DNA of 64,000 nt from Bradyrhizobium sp. AZCC 1721 (lineage in GTDB: Bacteria > Pseudomonadota > Alphaproteobacteria > Rhizobiales > Xanthobacteraceae): contig NZ_JAZHSB010000001.1 of the NCBI RefSeq assembly GCF_036924715.1, positions 1,293,001-1,357,000 of the forward strand, read 5' to 3'. The position numbers were made by a program, and so were the translations under genes. Under the pieces are notes generated by a model. The model ran no database searches. It saw only the letters and a program-made list of their open reading frames with translations, and was not told the origin of the DNA. Of this stretch, positions 26,004 through 34,251 are shown piece after piece (within the stretch, counting starts at the first letter, position 1; the number at the start of each line of letters is the position of its first letter).

Positions 26004-26510
26004 ATGGCCGCGACAGGACGCGACGCGCGAGCGCAGTCAGCGACGGCCGACCGCGAGATCGTGATCTCCCGCGTCATCGATGGCCCGCGGGAACTGGTGT
26101 TCGAGGCATTCACCGAAGTCCGGCATCTGTCGCGATGGTGGGGACCGGAGGGATTCACCACCACCACGCGGGCGTTCGAGTTCCGCGTCGGCGGGGAGTG
26201 GGACTTCGTGATGCACGGACCGGACGGGACGGACTACCAGGAGTGGATCTCCTGGACCGAGATCGCCCCGCCGGAGCGGATCGCGATGCTGCATGGTGAG
26301 TCCCGCGGCGACCCGAACGCCTTTGAGTCGGTCCTCACGTTCGGGCCCGACGGCGCGGCGACCCGGATCGAGATGCGCACGGTGTTCCCCACCAAGGAGC
26401 TGCGCGACGAGGCGGTCGAGAAGTACCACGCGATCGAGGGCGGCCAGCAGACCCTGAGCAAACTGGCTGCCTACGTCACCGAGATCGTTCGAAAAGGAGT
26501 TGAGGACTGA
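26004..26510 (+). CDS. SRPBCC / AHSA1-type ligand-binding protein
   Basis: 168 residues with the START-like helix-grip fold signature of the AHSA1 family: VIDGPRELVFEAFTEVRHLS, RWWGPEGFTTTT and GGEWDFVMHGPDG, ending with a long C-terminal helix. Such proteins bind hydrophobic ligands; those next to ArsR regulators may sense or clear the inducer, but no ligand is known here. The gene ends in TGATGG, its stop overlapping the start of the next gene. Confidence 0.9.
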   Translation: MAATGRDARAQSATADREIVISRVIDGPRELVFEAFTEVRHLSRWWGPEGFTTTTRAFEFRVGGEWDFVMHGPDGTDYQEWISWTEIAPPERIAMLHGESRGDPNAFESVLTFGPDGAATRIEMRTVFPTKELRDEAVEKYHAIEGGQQTLSKLAAYVTEIVRKGVED

Positions 26511-27130
26511 TGGCCGGGAGGGTGTTCTTTAGCGTGTCGATGTCGCTGGACGGGTTCATCGCGCCCGAGTCCCTCGAGGATTTGATGGGGCAGCAGTGGA
26601 TGGAACTGCAGCAGTGGATGTTCCCGCAGCGGTTCATCCGGGAGAATCTGAACCTCGGCGAGGGCGGCGAGGAGGGGCGCGACAACGACATTGTGCGGGA
26701 GACGTTCGAGCGCACCGGCGCGAGCGTGATGGGCAAGCGCATGTTCGACGCCGGCGAGCAGGCTTGGCCGGAGGAGGCGCCGTTCCACACGCCGGTCTTC
26801 GTCGTGACGCACGAGAAGCGTGACCCCTGGGAGCGGCTGGGTGGGACCACCTTTCACTTCGTCAATGACGGCATCGAGTCCGCGCTCGATCAGGCTCGCG
26901 AGGCCGCCGGCGACCGAGACGTCCGTATCGCGGGCGGCGGCGCAACGATTCTGGAGTACGTGAACGCTGGCCTGATCGACGAGTTCTCGATCGCGCTCTC
27001 ACCCGTGCTGTTCGGCTCCGGAATCCGCCTGTTCGAGGGCGTGGACGCGGGCCGCGTGGCCCTGGAGCCGGTCCGCGCGGAGCCGACGCGGCGGGTGACC
27101 CACCTAACCTACGCAGTCCGGGAGCGGTAA
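26510..27130 (+). CDS. Dihydrofolate reductase-like protein (RibD C-terminal family)
   Basis: 206 residues. It opens GRVFFSVSMSLDGFIAPE, the typical start of the RibD-C/YyaP family, with NADPH-binding DVRIAGGGATILEYVNAGLIDE and LSPVLFGSGIRLFE near the C-terminus. It is likely an NAD(P)H-dependent reductase of unknown substrate, not a folate enzyme. It shares one base with the SRPBCC gene and ends the three-gene operon. Confidence 0.9.
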   Translation: MAGRVFFSVSMSLDGFIAPESLEDLMGQQWMELQQWMFPQRFIRENLNLGEGGEEGRDNDIVRETFERTGASVMGKRMFDAGEQAWPEEAPFHTPVFVVTHEKRDPWERLGGTTFHFVNDGIESALDQAREAAGDRDVRIAGGGATILEYVNAGLIDEFSIALSPVLFGSGIRLFEGVDAGRVALEPVRAEPTRRVTHLTYAVRER

Positions 27131-27459
27131 CTGTCTCGACCTCAGCGCTCCCCGCCGAGGTCAGCAGCGCGGTGAGGTCCTCGAAGCTCTGAGCGTCAGG
27201 AAGGGCGAGCGTTCGGGCTGCGATCTCGGCCTGAAAACCCGGCGAAGCCTTGGCGAAGACGGGATGGCGAAGACGGGTCCTGCTTCGCGAAACGCCTCAG
27301 GATCAGGGCCAAAATGTCGGCGACGTTTTGCTGCAGATAGGTCCCGGCCATCCACGTGTCTTGCAGATGACGATAAGCCGTGGATGACCGGGAACGCAGA
27401 CAACTCTAGGCAGTCTGCGCAAAGCGGCCGCCATGCCTGGCATGGCGGTAAGCGGGTCT
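27131..27459. other. Intergenic region with the right repeat copy and a decayed palindromic repeat
   Basis: A 329-base gap between convergent genes. It contains a short tandem (GGCGAAGACGGG twice, about 27252-27277), the right copy of the 19-base direct repeat (27277), and at 27330-27425 a degenerate palindrome (CGCAGACAA...GCAGTCTGCGCA) related to the repeat at 35.8 kb. No gene is seen. Confidence 0.6.
27277..27310 (+). repeat. Right copy of the short direct repeat flanking the accessory patch
   Basis: GTCCTGCTTCGCGAAACGC, identical over 19 bases to 25117-25135, then a diverged continuation. It may be a recombination or attachment site, or two copies of a dispersed genomic repeat. Confidence 0.6.
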
Positions 27460-28143
27460 TCAGCCGCCCCGTACCGGCGGCATCACCACCTCGTCACGCC
27501 GGCAGGCGCGGCGGTCGATTTCGTCGCAGGCGCGGAATTCCATGTCCTTGCTCAGGCAGACCCGCACCTCGCTCAGGCGCCGGCTCGAGCAGGTCACCGA
27601 AATCGCCGAACTGCTCAAGCCCGGGTTGATCTTGATAAAGGCCTCCTCGACATCGCCGGGGGCGATGGTCTTCTGCTCCGGCAATTGCAGGAATTCCTCG
27701 GGAATCTTTACCGCCGCGCGCGCCTTCCGGATGCTCTCGAAATAGGCTCGCGCGCCAAGGCCCGAACAGGTGCCGTGCTTGTCCCACTCGTTGAAGATCA
27801 GGCCGGGCGCCGGCATCAGGTCCAGCATCGAGGTCATGATGTTGCGATCGAGCCGCGGCGAGGGCCGCTGGCAATATTCGGGAAAGCCGCGCTCATATTG
27901 CGGCCACAGGCCGTGAACCACGAAGGAATAGGGGCGGCTGCACTGGGCCTGTGATCGCCCGCTATTGCCGCGCTCAGCCGCCGCCTCGCAGAAGGAGGGC
28001 GACCAGGAAAGAGCCAGGACATAAAAATCGAATTCGCCTGGCGCGTTCTGCCGGCGGTCTTGTGCGGACGCTGTCCCGGCCAGGACGACAACAAGAGCCA
28101 GCGAAATCAGAAGCCGCGAAATAATGATGGACCCGTGCATCAA
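27460..28143 (-). CDS. Ribonuclease T2 family protein, secreted
   Basis: 227 residues with a signal peptide (cleavage near TASAQD). Both RNase T2 active-site segments are present: CAS I FVVHGLWPQ and CAS II NEWDKHGTC, with their catalytic His residues, so it should be an active endoribonuclease making 3' nucleotides in the periplasm or outside. Several Cys residues could form disulfides. It stands alone after the accessory patch. Confidence 0.94.
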   Translation of the reverse strand: MMHGSIIISRLLISLALVVVLAGTASAQDRRQNAPGEFDFYVLALSWSPSFCEAAAERGNSGRSQAQCSRPYSFVVHGLWPQYERGFPEYCQRPSPRLDRNIMTSMLDLMPAPGLIFNEWDKHGTCSGLGARAYFESIRKARAAVKIPEEFLQLPEQKTIAPGDVEEAFIKINPGLSSSAISVTCSSRRLSEVRVCLSKDMEFRACDEIDRRACRRDEVVMPPVRGG

Positions 28144-28264
28144 ACGCCCCCTCTACTCGACTACCGGGAGCCTAGCAGGGAGTCGGAACATTTCAAGAAC
28201 AAAATTGGATCAATCCCACAATCGGCCCGAGTCAGCCGGGATCGCTTGCCGGATTTCAGGGCGA

Positions 28265-28726
28265 TCAGGGCCGCGCGGCCCTGCAGCCGGGGCTGTAGGC
28301 CCAGTTGCGGTCAAGCCCGGTCACGCACCATTCGACGCCCTGGCCGAAGCCGGCAAAGCCGCCATCCTCGATGATCGAGTAGTGCACGGTGCGCATCTTG
28401 CCGTCGCTCAGCATCACGTCACCGCTGCAGTAGCGGCGCGGAATGTTGTCGGACTGCCATGGCCGAAAGGCGGTTTCATGGATCCGGCTGTAACCGGTAA
28501 TCGTCAGCGCCGAATTCCAGAACTTGCTCTCTTTCTCCTGGAACTGGTACGCGATCGTCGATAGCGCCCGCTCGCATTCGGCGACGCGGCCGTCATAGCG
28601 TGGGCCGAACAACCCGAAATTGAGCTCCATGGGGTTGGCGGCCTGCGCGGCCTGGCTGGAGACCAACAAAGCGAGCGCCGCTGCCGTCAGGCCGAGTGCT
28701 CTCAAGGATGTGAACAAATTGCGCAT
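28265..28726 (-). CDS. Exported hypothetical protein
   Basis: 153 residues from ATG 28726, with a signal peptide ending near AAQA. The mature part has four Cys (ECERAL, YCSGDV, EWCVTG, PGCRAARP), suggesting two disulfides, and a lysozyme-size Trp/Tyr-rich body. No family recognised. It is divergent from the next small exported gene, 164 bases away. Confidence 0.8.
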   Translation of the reverse strand: MRNLFTSLRALGLTAAALALLVSSQAAQAANPMELNFGLFGPRYDGRVAECERALSTIAYQFQEKESKFWNSALTITGYSRIHETAFRPWQSDNIPRRYCSGDVMLSDGKMRTVHYSIIEDGGFAGFGQGVEWCVTGLDRNWAYSPGCRAARP

Positions 28727-28890
28727 GGGAATCCGCCGGTAAGCCAACGCATGGACGGTGCCGCGAAGCCCTGACAAGGTCAAGTGCAGCGCGGCAACAC
28801 CTGACAGCCAAGTCCGCCTCGTGCCGCAAGCATTCTTTTCACGGCCATCGGTGCACACTATGGTGCGGTTCGAGCGAAATGGAGTCTGCG

Positions 28891-29187
28891 ATGCGAAGAA
28901 TTGTGGCCGCGAGCCTGATTGCCATGGGTGGAATGCTGGCCTGCCCGCCGGCGCAAGCAGACCTGGACCGGGTGCCACCGTTCAAGGGCAACGACACCGG
29001 CGGCATCATCGCCTATCCGCTCGCGATGCAGGCTGACGCCCGCCAGCTCGCCGTCGATCACTGCGCCCGCTACGGCAAGGTGGTGAAATTCCTCGGCGTG
29101 CAGCCCAATTACGGCGGCTACGTTTCCTTTGCCTGCCGCTGGGTGCCCTATGGCGCCGCTGAGCGGCCGCTGCGCACGCTTTACTGA
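28891..29187 (+). CDS. Small exported hypothetical protein
   Basis: 98 residues from ATG 28891 (MRRIVAASLIAMGG), signal peptide ending near AQA. The mature protein of about 75 residues has two Cys (HCARYG, FACRW) and ends in LRTLY. It is of a kind widespread in Bradyrhizobium but without an assigned function. An upstream ATG at 28879 is also in frame. Confidence 0.75.
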   Translation: MRRIVAASLIAMGGMLACPPAQADLDRVPPFKGNDTGGIIAYPLAMQADARQLAVDHCARYGKVVKFLGVQPNYGGYVSFACRWVPYGAAERPLRTLY

Positions 29188-29293
29188 GCGCTGCCGCTAC
29201 CTGTTTTCCGGCTGGACATGTTTTCGCCACGCGGAGCGTGTGTTCACTTCGCGCGAAGACGAGTGCCATGGAAGAATTCAGCGGGGCCCACCC

Positions 29294-29830
29294 ATGAGAC
29301 GACTGCTTCTTGTATCTTGTTCGGCCGTTGGTGTGCTTGCTCTGTTGCCGGCAAGCGGCGCTATCGCCGTGGAGTTGCCGGTGCGCAAGGCCGGCCTGTG
29401 GGAGATGAAAGTGGTGAGCACGGGCTCGCCGTCATCCGAGATGACGATGCACCAATGCACCGACGAGACCACCGACAAGGGCATGAGCACCGCAATGTCG
29501 CCGTTGGCCAAGGAGATCTGCTCCAAGCAGGATATCCAGAAGACCGCAACCGGCTATGTCACGGATTCCGTCTGCGGCGTCGCCGGGATCACGGTCAAAT
29601 CCCGTGCCGAGATCACCGGCGACTTCAATTCCGCCTACACCGTAAAATCGACCTCGCAGAGTGAGGGCGGCATGGCCGGCGCCGCGCGCGACAACAGCTC
29701 GACGATCGAGGCCAAATGGGTCGGCGCCTGCAAGGCGGATCAGAAGCCAGGCGACATCATCATGCCCGGCGGCATGAAGATGAACATCAAGGACATGGAA
29801 AAGCTGAAGGCGCTGATTCCGAAGAAGTAG
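29294..29830 (+). CDS. DUF3617 family exported protein
   Basis: 178 residues; signal peptide to about residue 25 (GAIAVELPVRKAGLWEMK). The segment RKAGLWEMKVVSTG and the regular spacing of Cys residues (CTDETT, CSKQDI, CGVAG, CKADQKPGD) fit DUF3617, a periplasmic family of unknown role. A hairpin with a T-run follows at 29919. Confidence 0.85.
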   Translation: MRRLLLVSCSAVGVLALLPASGAIAVELPVRKAGLWEMKVVSTGSPSSEMTMHQCTDETTDKGMSTAMSPLAKEICSKQDIQKTATGYVTDSVCGVAGITVKSRAEITGDFNSAYTVKSTSQSEGGMAGAARDNSSTIEAKWVGACKADQKPGDIIMPGGMKMNIKDMEKLKALIPKK

Positions 29831-29868
29831 GGGAAGTAACGAGGTCGCAGAATCTATCGCGGCGAATT

Positions 29869-29991
29869 GTCGTCCCTGCGAACGCAAGGGACCCATACAC
29901 CGTGCCGCAAATTTTGAGAGCCGCCGTTCAACGGCTTTTTGTTCAACAACGAAGCCCTGTGGTTATGGGTCCCTGCGTTTGCAGGGACGAC
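29869..29991. repeat. GTCGTCCCTGCG palindromic element, copy A (123 bp)
   Basis: Ends are an imperfect inverted repeat: GTCGTCCCTGCGAACGCAAG at the left and its counterpart GTCCCTGCGTTTGCAGGGAC then GAC at the right. Each arm is itself a hairpin. Related elements occur at 36135, 37628 and 42664. Confidence 0.85.
29919..29940 (+). terminator. Likely Rho-independent terminator after the DUF3617 gene
   Basis: An AGCCG / CGGCT stem is followed by five T residues. It lies inside the centre of a palindromic repeat copy, so it may have been supplied by the repeat. Confidence 0.55.
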
Positions 29992-30003
29992 ACAGTTCGG
30001 TAC

Positions 30004-31389
30004 CTACACCGGCACCCTTACCGCCGCGCGCAGGCCGCCCATCGGGCTGTCGCCGAGCGTGATGTCGCCGCCGTGCGAGCGGGCGATGTCGCGGGCAATG
30101 GCGAGGCCGAGGCCCGTGCCGCCCTCGTCCTGGTTGCGGGCGTCGTCGAGCCGCAGGAACGGCTTGAACACTTCCTCGCGCATATTGACCGGAATGCCCG
30201 GCCCGTCGTCGTCGACCGTCACCGTCAGATAGCGGTGATCGCGGTGGCCCGTGATGGCGACCGTGTTGGCGTGGCGCGCCGCATTGGAAACCAGGTTGGC
30301 AATGCAGCGCTTGAACGAGGCTGGCTTCACCGTCACCACCGGCAGGCCGTGGAACGTCACGGTTGCGGTATGGCCGTGGCGTTCGGCGTCGCTGCGCAAC
30401 TCCTCCAGCGCCATCGCCATATCGGTCGGCTGCGCGATCTCGCCGCTGTCGCCGCGCGCGAAGGCGAGATAGGCCTCTAGCATGCCGGACATTTCGTCGA
30501 CGTCCTTGCGCATGCCGTCGACTTCGGGACTGTCGCCGATCAGCGCCAGCTCGAGCTTGAAGCGGGTCAGGATGGTGCGCAAATCGTGGCTGACGCCGGC
30601 GAGCATCGCGGTGCGCTGATCGATCGAGCGTTCGACGCGGGCCTTCATCTCCAGGAATGCCTGTGCCGCCTGCCGCACCTCCCGCGCGCCGCGCGGACGG
30701 AAATTCGGCACCTCGCGGCCCTTGCCGAAACTTTCGGCGGCGTCCGCCAGCCGCAGGATTGGCCTGATCTGGTTGCGCAGGAACAGCACCGCGACGATCA
30801 GCAGGATCGAGGAGGTGCCGAGCATCCAGAAGATGAAAATCTCCGAATTGGAGGCATAGGCGGCGCTGCGCTGCGCGAACACGCGCATCACGGCATCGTC
30901 GAGCTGGATGCGGATTTCAACCAGATTGGACTTGCCGACGGTATCGATCCAGAACGGGCGGCGGATCTGGCGGCCGATCTGCGACGACAGGGTCTGGTCG
31001 AGCAGCGAGAAGAATGGTTTCGGCCCGGGCTGCGGCATATCGCCGACGGGAAGAAAATCGACGACCAGTTGCAGCCGCTGCCCGATGTGGCGCAACTGCG
31101 CGCGGTCCTTGTCCTGCGGAAAGGCCTTGTAGACGTCGATCAGGCTGGCGATGTCCTGCACCACGGCCGCCGACAGGCGCCGTGTCACCGTGTTCCAGTG
31201 CCGCTCCATGAACACGAACGCCACGACCGTTTGCAGGATCACCATCGGCACGATCATGATCAGGAGCGCCCGGGCATAGAGGCCGGTCGGCATCCAGCCC
31301 TTGAACGCGTTACCCATCCAGCCATTGGCCCTGGAGACGCGTTGCGACGCGTTGCGGATGAACGTCAGGCCGGTGTCGAGCGTGCTCAT
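30004..31389 (-). CDS. Membrane sensor histidine kinase (EnvZ-like)
   Basis: 461 residues: membrane helix at about 38-60, a periplasmic domain of about 115 residues, a second helix near 180-200, HAMP, then the kinase core. The H-box is GVSHDLRTILTRFKLEL, N-box NLVSNAARHA, and G-boxes DDGPGIP and GGTGLGLAIARDIARSHGG. All catalytic boxes are intact. It follows the OmpR-type regulator by 8 bases, forming a two-component system with a MarR gene at the head. Confidence 0.95.
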   Translation of the reverse strand: MSTLDTGLTFIRNASQRVSRANGWMGNAFKGWMPTGLYARALLIMIVPMVILQTVVAFVFMERHWNTVTRRLSAAVVQDIASLIDVYKAFPQDKDRAQLRHIGQRLQLVVDFLPVGDMPQPGPKPFFSLLDQTLSSQIGRQIRRPFWIDTVGKSNLVEIRIQLDDAVMRVFAQRSAAYASNSEIFIFWMLGTSSILLIVAVLFLRNQIRPILRLADAAESFGKGREVPNFRPRGAREVRQAAQAFLEMKARVERSIDQRTAMLAGVSHDLRTILTRFKLELALIGDSPEVDGMRKDVDEMSGMLEAYLAFARGDSGEIAQPTDMAMALEELRSDAERHGHTATVTFHGLPVVTVKPASFKRCIANLVSNAARHANTVAITGHRDHRYLTVTVDDDGPGIPVNMREEVFKPFLRLDDARNQDEGGTGLGLAIARDIARSHGGDITLGDSPMGGLRAAVRVPV

Positions 31390-31397
31390 GAGCTGGC

Positions 31398-32138
31398 TCA
31401 GGGCGACGCAACCAGGCGATAGCCGATGCCGCGCGCCGCCTGCAGGAACAGCGGATTGGCGGGATCGCGCTCGATCTTGCGCCGCAGCCGGTTGATCTGC
31501 ACGTCGACTGCGCGCTCGTTCACCGTGCCGCCGCCGGTCAGCGCCGCGCGCGGCACCGTTTCGCCGGGACTGGCGGCCAGGATGCGCAGCATTTCGCGCT
31601 CGCGGTCGGTCAGGTGAACGATCTCCTCGCCCTGGCGCAGTTCGCCACGATCGAGATGGAAAATGTAGGGGCCGAACGCGATCTGCTCCAGCGCCTCCAC
31701 CGGCGGCGGCGCGGAGCGCTTGAGGATATTGCCGATCCGCAAGATCAGCTCGCGCGGCTCGAACGGCTTCGCAACATAATCGTCGGCGCCGATCTGCAGG
31801 CCCTCGATCCGCGCCTCCGCCTCGTGACGCGCCGTCAGCATGATGATCGGCACCGACGAGGAGGTGCGAATGAATCGCGCCAGGTCGAACCCGGTTTCGC
31901 CGGGCATCATGACGTCGAGGATCAGGAGGTCGAAATGCAGGCCGAGCAGTTTTGCGCGCGCATCGCCCGCGCTTGAGGCAGTGGTGACGCGATAGCCCTC
32001 GCCGGTCAGAAACCGCGACAACAGATCGCGGATACGGCGGTCGTCGTCGACCAAGAGCAGATGCGGGGCGTCATCAGCCAGTTGCCGCGGCGCGCGCGTG
32101 GTGGCTGCAGCGATGGTTGCTCCTTGCGGCACGGTCAC
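31398..32138 (-). CDS. OmpR-family response regulator (PetR-like)
   Basis: 246 residues: receiver domain with the phospho-Asp in LLILDVMMPGETG and Lys in VAKPFEP, then a winged-helix DNA-binding domain (ERAVDVQINRLRRKIERDP). It starts with GTG at 32138, which overlaps the marR stop (GTGA). A MarR gene followed by an OmpR regulator recalls petP-petR of Rhodobacter capsulatus, where petR precedes the cytochrome bc1 genes; no bc1 genes are here, so the name is only an analogy. Confidence 0.94.
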   Translation of the reverse strand: MTVPQGATIAAATTRAPRQLADDAPHLLLVDDDRRIRDLLSRFLTGEGYRVTTASSAGDARAKLLGLHFDLLILDVMMPGETGFDLARFIRTSSSVPIIMLTARHEAEARIEGLQIGADDYVAKPFEPRELILRIGNILKRSAPPPVEALEQIAFGPYIFHLDRGELRQGEEIVHLTDREREMLRILAASPGETVPRAALTGGGTVNERAVDVQINRLRRKIERDPANPLFLQAARGIGYRLVASP

Positions 32139-32683
32139 TCCCTTGGCTTCTTGCTGCCGATCCCGAAGATCGCCTCCAACACCTTGTCGGGGTCGTCGCG
32201 ATCGATCATCGCGCGCAGGAACTCGCTGATCGCGGCGACACCTTCGGGATTGATGTCCCGGAGCGCGCGGGTGATGCGATCGGTCTGCAGCCCTGCGAGC
32301 TTTGCCACCAACGCTTCGCCCTTCGGGGTGGCGTAAAGAAGGCGCTGCCGGCGGTCGTTATTGCCGGTCTTCTGGATGATGTAGCCCTCATCGAGCAACT
32401 GCTTGAGCACCCGGCCAAGCGACTGCTTGGTGATCCGCAACACGTCCAGGAGGTCGGCGACCTTGAGGCCGGGGTAGCGGTAGACGAAATGCATCACGCG
32501 GTGATGGGCGCGGCCGAACCCGAAAGCCTCGAGCTCATGGTCGGCGTCGCCGACGAAGTCGCGATAGGCGAAGAACAGCAGCTCGATAATGTCCCAGCGA
32601 AATTCGCCAGCCCGCGGGGCAGGGCTGGCGGCCTCCTGCGAATCGGAGGCCACGGAGCCCTTTGAGAAATTTATGTCAGTCAT
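32135..32683 (-). CDS. MarR-family transcriptional regulator (PetP-like)
   Basis: 182 residues from ATG 32683 (MTDINFSKG). The winged helix reads HRVMHFVYRYPGLKVADLLDVLRITKQSLGRVLKQLLDEGYI, with the wing NDRRQRLLYATPKG. Its start codon lies inside a perfect inverted repeat, suggesting it represses its own operon. It is translationally coupled to the response regulator downstream. Confidence 0.92.
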   Translation of the reverse strand: MTDINFSKGSVASDSQEAASPAPRAGEFRWDIIELLFFAYRDFVGDADHELEAFGFGRAHHRVMHFVYRYPGLKVADLLDVLRITKQSLGRVLKQLLDEGYIIQKTGNNDRRQRLLYATPKGEALVAKLAGLQTDRITRALRDINPEGVAAISEFLRAMIDRDDPDKVLEAIFGIGSKKPRE

Positions 32684-32692
32684 GTTGACATA
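32672..32692 (-). promoter_or_regulatory. Candidate MarR autoregulatory operator
   Basis: TATGTCA-N7-TGACATA is a perfect 7-bp inverted repeat whose spacer covers the marR ATG (32681-32683). Half-sites are one helical turn and a half apart, suitable for a MarR dimer. Being centred on the start codon, it would block transcription elongation or initiation of the marR-ompR-kinase operon. Confidence 0.6.
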
Positions 32693-33015
32693 TCTTGGGT
32701 TCAATGTTACAAAACTGCCAGCCACGACGAAACTTTAGGTCGTTTCGAACCTGGTGACGTGTCAGGCAGCCGGAAAAAGCCAGCGATGGCGGCAACGGCC
32801 GCAAATGGATTACCGTGCGATTGTCGAGCGGCATTTCGGCAAACATACTGGACTTCGGCATCCCGCAAAAGCATGTCCTCGACCGACATGACGGCGACGG
32901 AAGCCGGCCGCAAGGCCGGTGATGGTGAAGTCCAGACCTGTGAAGGCCCGGAAGACGCATGCCGGCGCCAATATGGGTGCCGATTTCCAATAGCGGGAAG
33001 CAAGGGCAAAGGGGA
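32693..33015. other. Intergenic region between marR and ilvE
   Basis: About 320 bases between divergent genes. It includes a 6-bp hairpin CGAAAC/GTTTCG at 32728-32747 and the ilvE ribosome site AAGGGGA just before 33016. I see no leader peptide or attenuator and no further gene. Confidence 0.5.
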
Positions 33016-34092
33016 ATGAGTTTGAAATTCGAAATCCGGCCTGCGGCGAATCCAACCCCTGAGAGGGAGCGCGCGGCCAAGCTCGTGGACCCGGGCTTCG
33101 GCCGGATTTTCACCGATCACATGGCCATCGTCCGCTACAACCAGGCGAACGGCTGGCATGACGCGCGGGTCGAGGCTCGCGCGAATTTCCCGCTCGATCC
33201 GGCGACAGCCGTCCTGCACTACGCGCAGGAGATTTTCGAAGGCCTCAAGGCCTATAAGCGCGACAACGGCGTGAACCTGTTCCGCCCCGACGCCAACGCG
33301 AGGCGCTTCAACAATTCGGCTGAGCGCATGGCCATGGCGCCGCTGCCCGAGGCTATCTTCATCGAAGCGGTCGAGCAGATCGTGCGCATCGACAGCGTCT
33401 GGATACCGGGCGGCGAGGGCAGTCTCTACTTGCGGCCCTTCATGATCGCGAGCGAGATATTCCTCGGCGTGAAGCCATCGGCGGAATACATCTTCGCCGT
33501 CATCGCCTCGCCGGTCGGCTCCTATTTCAAGGGCGGACCTGCGCCGGTGTCGATCTGGGTGTCGGAGAATTACACGCGCGCCGCGATCGGCGGCACCGGG
33601 GCCGTCAAATGCGGCGGCAATTACGCCGCGAGCCTGCGCGCGCAGGCTGAGGCCATCCAGCACGGCTGCGATCAGGTCGTTTTTCTCGACGCGATCGAAC
33701 GCCGCTACATCGAGGAGCTCGGCGGCATGAACGTCTTCTTCGTGTTCGACGACGGCTCGCTCTCGACGCCGCCGCTCGGCACCATCCTGCCGGGCATCAC
33801 CCGCGATTCGATCATCGCGCTGGCAAAGGATTCCGGCACGGTCGTGCGCGAGGAGCCCTACACGATCGACCAGTGGCGCGCGGATGCCGCCAGCGGAAAA
33901 CTGAAAGAGGCGTTCGCCTGCGGTACCGCAGCCGTCATCTCGCCGATCGGCAAGGTGTGCTCGGCGAGCGGCGATTTTCTGATCAGCGGCGGCGTCGCCG
34001 GCCCTGTCGCCATGGGGCTGCGCAAGAAGCTCGTCGATATCCAGTACGGCCGTGCGGCGGACCCGCACGACTGGATCAGAAAGGTCCTGTGA
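33016..34092 (+). CDS. ilvE: Branched-chain amino acid aminotransferase
   Basis: 358 residues, PLP fold type IV, the last step of Ile, Leu and Val synthesis. The PLP Lys lies in AVKCGGNYAASLRAQ, followed by QVVFLDAIERRYIEELGGMN, diagnostic of the BCAT group (ilvE, class II type). Start chosen at ATG 33016 after AAGGGG; an in-frame ATG at 32959 would add 19 residues without similarity. Confidence 0.96.
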   Translation: MSLKFEIRPAANPTPERERAAKLVDPGFGRIFTDHMAIVRYNQANGWHDARVEARANFPLDPATAVLHYAQEIFEGLKAYKRDNGVNLFRPDANARRFNNSAERMAMAPLPEAIFIEAVEQIVRIDSVWIPGGEGSLYLRPFMIASEIFLGVKPSAEYIFAVIASPVGSYFKGGPAPVSIWVSENYTRAAIGGTGAVKCGGNYAASLRAQAEAIQHGCDQVVFLDAIERRYIEELGGMNVFFVFDDGSLSTPPLGTILPGITRDSIIALAKDSGTVVREEPYTIDQWRADAASGKLKEAFACGTAAVISPIGKVCSASGDFLISGGVAGPVAMGLRKKLVDIQYGRAADPHDWIRKVL

Positions 34093-34251
34093 CCGGCGGC
34101 GGAATCGTTCCGCTGCTTCTGCAATCGCAGGGTTGCCGGGTGTGGCCGGATCTTTCCGTCATGGCCGGGACGAGCCAGCATGATGAATTCTGGTTCCTGT
34201 GCAGACGAGGCCGCGCTTGCCGCGTCCGGCGCGCGCTGATAGGACCGCCGT

